From Desulfobacterales bacterium (GTDB lineage: Bacteria; Desulfobacterota; Desulfobacteria; Desulfobacterales; Desulfolunaceae): a stretch of 42,155 bases of DNA. Shown here piece by piece: positions 40,731 through 42,155 of the stretch. Position 1 is the stretch's first letter, and every line of letters begins with the position of its first letter. The position numbers and the translations under genes are program-made. The stretch covers positions 1-42,155 of the forward strand of contig JAKSCC010000257.1 of the NCBI GenBank assembly GCA_022360815.1. The letters are read 5' to 3'. A model generated the notes under the pieces. The model ran no database searches and was not told where the DNA came from. It was given only the letters and a program-made list of their open reading frames with translations.

Positions 40731-41936
40731 TCAAGCAAGGCCAAAGGGCCGAATCACCCGTTCCAACACCCCCTGAACCTTGGAGATGGCCACCCCATAG
40801 TTGGTGATGGGCACCCCGCGTCTCTGGCACTCCCGGATGCGTCTGAGCATGGCCGTGCGGTTCAGCATGCAGCCTCCGCAGTGAATGGCCAGATCAAATT
40901 TCTCCAAATCGTCGGGAAAATCGTTGCCAGAATAGAACTCAAAATTGAGATCCAAGCCGGTGTAGCGGGTAATCCATCGAGGAATCTTCACACGGCCGAT
41001 ATCGTCTGCCACCTGGTGGTGGGAACACGCCTCGCCCATCAGAACCGTGTCCCCGTCTTTGAGCTTATCCAGCATCTCGGCCCCTTCAACAAGGGCTTCG
41101 AGCTCGCCTTTGTATCGGGCCATAAGGGTGGAGAAGGTGGTCATGGGAATATCCTGGGGCACGTCCGCATCCACCTTAAGAACCGCCTGAGAATCGGTAA
41201 TCACCAGAGCCGGCTTTCGCCCCATGGAGGCCAGGGTCTCTTCAATCTCCCGCTCCTTCACCACAAGGCCCACGGCGTCGGCATCCAAGATATCCCTTAA
41301 AACCATCACCTGGGGCAAAATGAGCCGCCCTTTGGGCGCAGCCAGATCAATGGGCACCACACAGACCACCCAATCTCCCTCGTTGATAAGATCTCGCACC
41401 AGAAGAGGCTCCTTGCGAAACTCCTCCGGGGCCATGTTGATGAGGCTCTCTTTGAGCTCGCGCACCCCGTCCCCACCTTGGGCAGAGACCGATAAAACCG
41501 GAACCTCTTCTTCGGCACACCAGGCAAGATCCCCTTCCATGTCGTCACGCAGGTCTCTTTTGTTCAAAGCCACAAGAAAGGAGAGCCCCATGCGGCGGAG
41601 CTCGGCTATGATCTCCTTTTCATACGAGGTGATCCCCTCTTCTCCCACCACCACCACAGCCACGTCGGTTCTGAAAAGAACCTTACGCGCCGCCTGGATG
41701 CGAAGCTCGCCCAGAACGCCTTCATCGTCGAGCCCTGCGGTGTCGTAAAAGGTGACCGGCCCCAAAGGCAAAAGCTCATGGTGCCGCGCAACAGGGTCTG
41801 TGGTGGTGCCCGGCATCTCCGAGACAATGGCGATCTCTTCGCCGCAAATGGCGTTGATCAGTGACGACTTTCCTGCGTTTCTGCGCCCGGTAAGCGTGAT
41901 CACCAACCGGACACCCTTGGGTGCTTTTGTTGCCAT
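40731..41936 (-). CDS. hydF: [FeFe]-hydrogenase maturation GTPase HydF
   Basis: A 401-residue HydF. The GTPase part has P-loop GRRNAGKSS (17-25), switch region TTTDP, DTAGLDD (65-71) and NKRD (125-128). The C-terminal part carries the iron-sulfur ligands C304-x-H306 (ACSHH) and C353-G-G-C356 (HCGGC), the CXH...CXXC pattern of HydF. HydF is the scaffold on which HydE and HydG build the 2Fe part of the H-cluster before delivery to HydA. Start at 41936 because GGGAG lies 5 nt upstream; a longer frame has no site. No hydE, hydG or hydA is seen here, though partners could lie beyond the right edge. Confidence 0.95.
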   Translation of the reverse strand: MATKAPKGVRLVITLTGRRNAGKSSLINAICGEEIAIVSEMPGTTTDPVARHHELLPLGPVTFYDTAGLDDEGVLGELRIQAARKVLFRTDVAVVVVGEEGITSYEKEIIAELRRMGLSFLVALNKRDLRDDMEGDLAWCAEEEVPVLSVSAQGGDGVRELKESLINMAPEEFRKEPLLVRDLINEGDWVVCVVPIDLAAPKGRLILPQVMVLRDILDADAVGLVVKEREIEETLASMGRKPALVITDSQAVLKVDADVPQDIPMTTFSTLMARYKGELEALVEGAEMLDKLKDGDTVLMGEACSHHQVADDIGRVKIPRWITRYTGLDLNFEFYSGNDFPDDLEKFDLAIHCGGCMLNRTAMLRRIRECQRRGVPITNYGVAISKVQGVLERVIRPFGLA

Positions 41937-42155
41937 GTTACTCCCGTTATTTTTTTGCCTTCGGCGACGAGGTGCGGACACCTCGAAACCATAAGGTGAA
42001 TGCGCGGACGGATCATATAACTCGCCCCGTTATCCATGGCATTCACGCGTTACCTGATGGCACTTCCACCGCGTCGGACAAGCATGGATTGCTGTTTTTT
42101 TCTGTGTCAAACAAGCCTTGAACGCCGTTGCGATGTGCCCTGAGGAACGAAGGGC
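41937..42155. other. Right-edge region upstream of hydF
   Basis: About 220 nt with no supported gene. A perfect hairpin, CGAGGTG (41968-41974), loop CGGA, CACCTCG (41979-41985), stands 32 nt before the hydF start on the minus strand and may be part of its leader or the terminator of a gene further right. GCCCT/AGGGC (about 42137-42155) is a second small stem. Confidence 0.4.

Overview
The window looks like chromosomal DNA of an anaerobic, sulfate-reducing member of the Desulfobacterota (Deltaproteobacteria). The strongest evidence is a QrcABCD-type quinone reductase operon at the left edge, a respiratory complex described from sulfate reducers. Supporting signs are a ResB/ResC (System II) cytochrome c maturation pair, an [FeFe]-hydrogenase maturation GTPase (HydF), a rubredoxin, two acyl-CoA dehydrogenases and a non-pyrrolysine trimethylamine-methyltransferase-family protein beside a BCCT carrier. 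I cannot name the species. I see no insertion sequence, prophage, CRISPR array or integrase. Most genes are on the minus strand, have clear Shine-Dalgarno sites and are followed by well-formed hairpin terminators.

Layout. 1-4157: qrcA-qrcB-qrcC-qrcD (minus, qrcD cut by the window edge) with a candidate promoter about 600 nt upstream. 4910-8433: a small coiled-coil protein, a DedA/YqaA membrane protein, an acyl-CoA dehydrogenase with a rubredoxin-like tail, and two small unknown proteins. 8568-10807: the resB-resC cytochrome c synthase pair. 11089-18733: a Na+/phosphate transporter with a PhoU-like tail, a large M16 peptidase lipoprotein, a zinc-ribbon membrane protein and a PpiD/SurA-like foldase. 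19102-19177: tRNA-Ala(GGC). 19360-25378 (plus strand): glyoxalase, an orphan anchored protein, a 3-hydroxyisobutyrate-dehydrogenase-like enzyme, a GNAT and a DUF2156 protein in tandem, and a radical SAM protein behind a consensus sigma-54 promoter. 25382-27009 (minus): rubredoxin, nitroreductase, DUF2400. 27527-29767: a DUF255 thioredoxin-like protein. 29838-34409 (minus): a split LysO exporter, a beta-propeller-like lipoprotein and an AidB-type acyl-CoA dehydrogenase. 34598-35543 (plus): a small Cys/Trp-rich protein and a multi-pass membrane protein. 35628-40564 (minus): BCCT carrier, MttB-family methyltransferase and a PAS/sigma-54 activator. 40731-41936: hydF.

How the parts fit together. 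Qrc would pass electrons from periplasmic cytochromes to the menaquinone pool, and ResB/ResC would mature multihaem proteins such as QrcA. The BCCT, methyltransferase and activator set looks like a regulated uptake and demethylation module for a quaternary amine such as glycine betaine, with a good sigma-54 promoter in front of the methyltransferase; its corrinoid protein is not in this window. The points most worth following are that sigma-54 module, the second consensus sigma-54 promoter with a structured leader before an unassigned radical SAM gene, and the redox cluster (CX4C rubredoxin, nitroreductase, DUF2400) preceded by overlapping, mutually exclusive inverted repeats.
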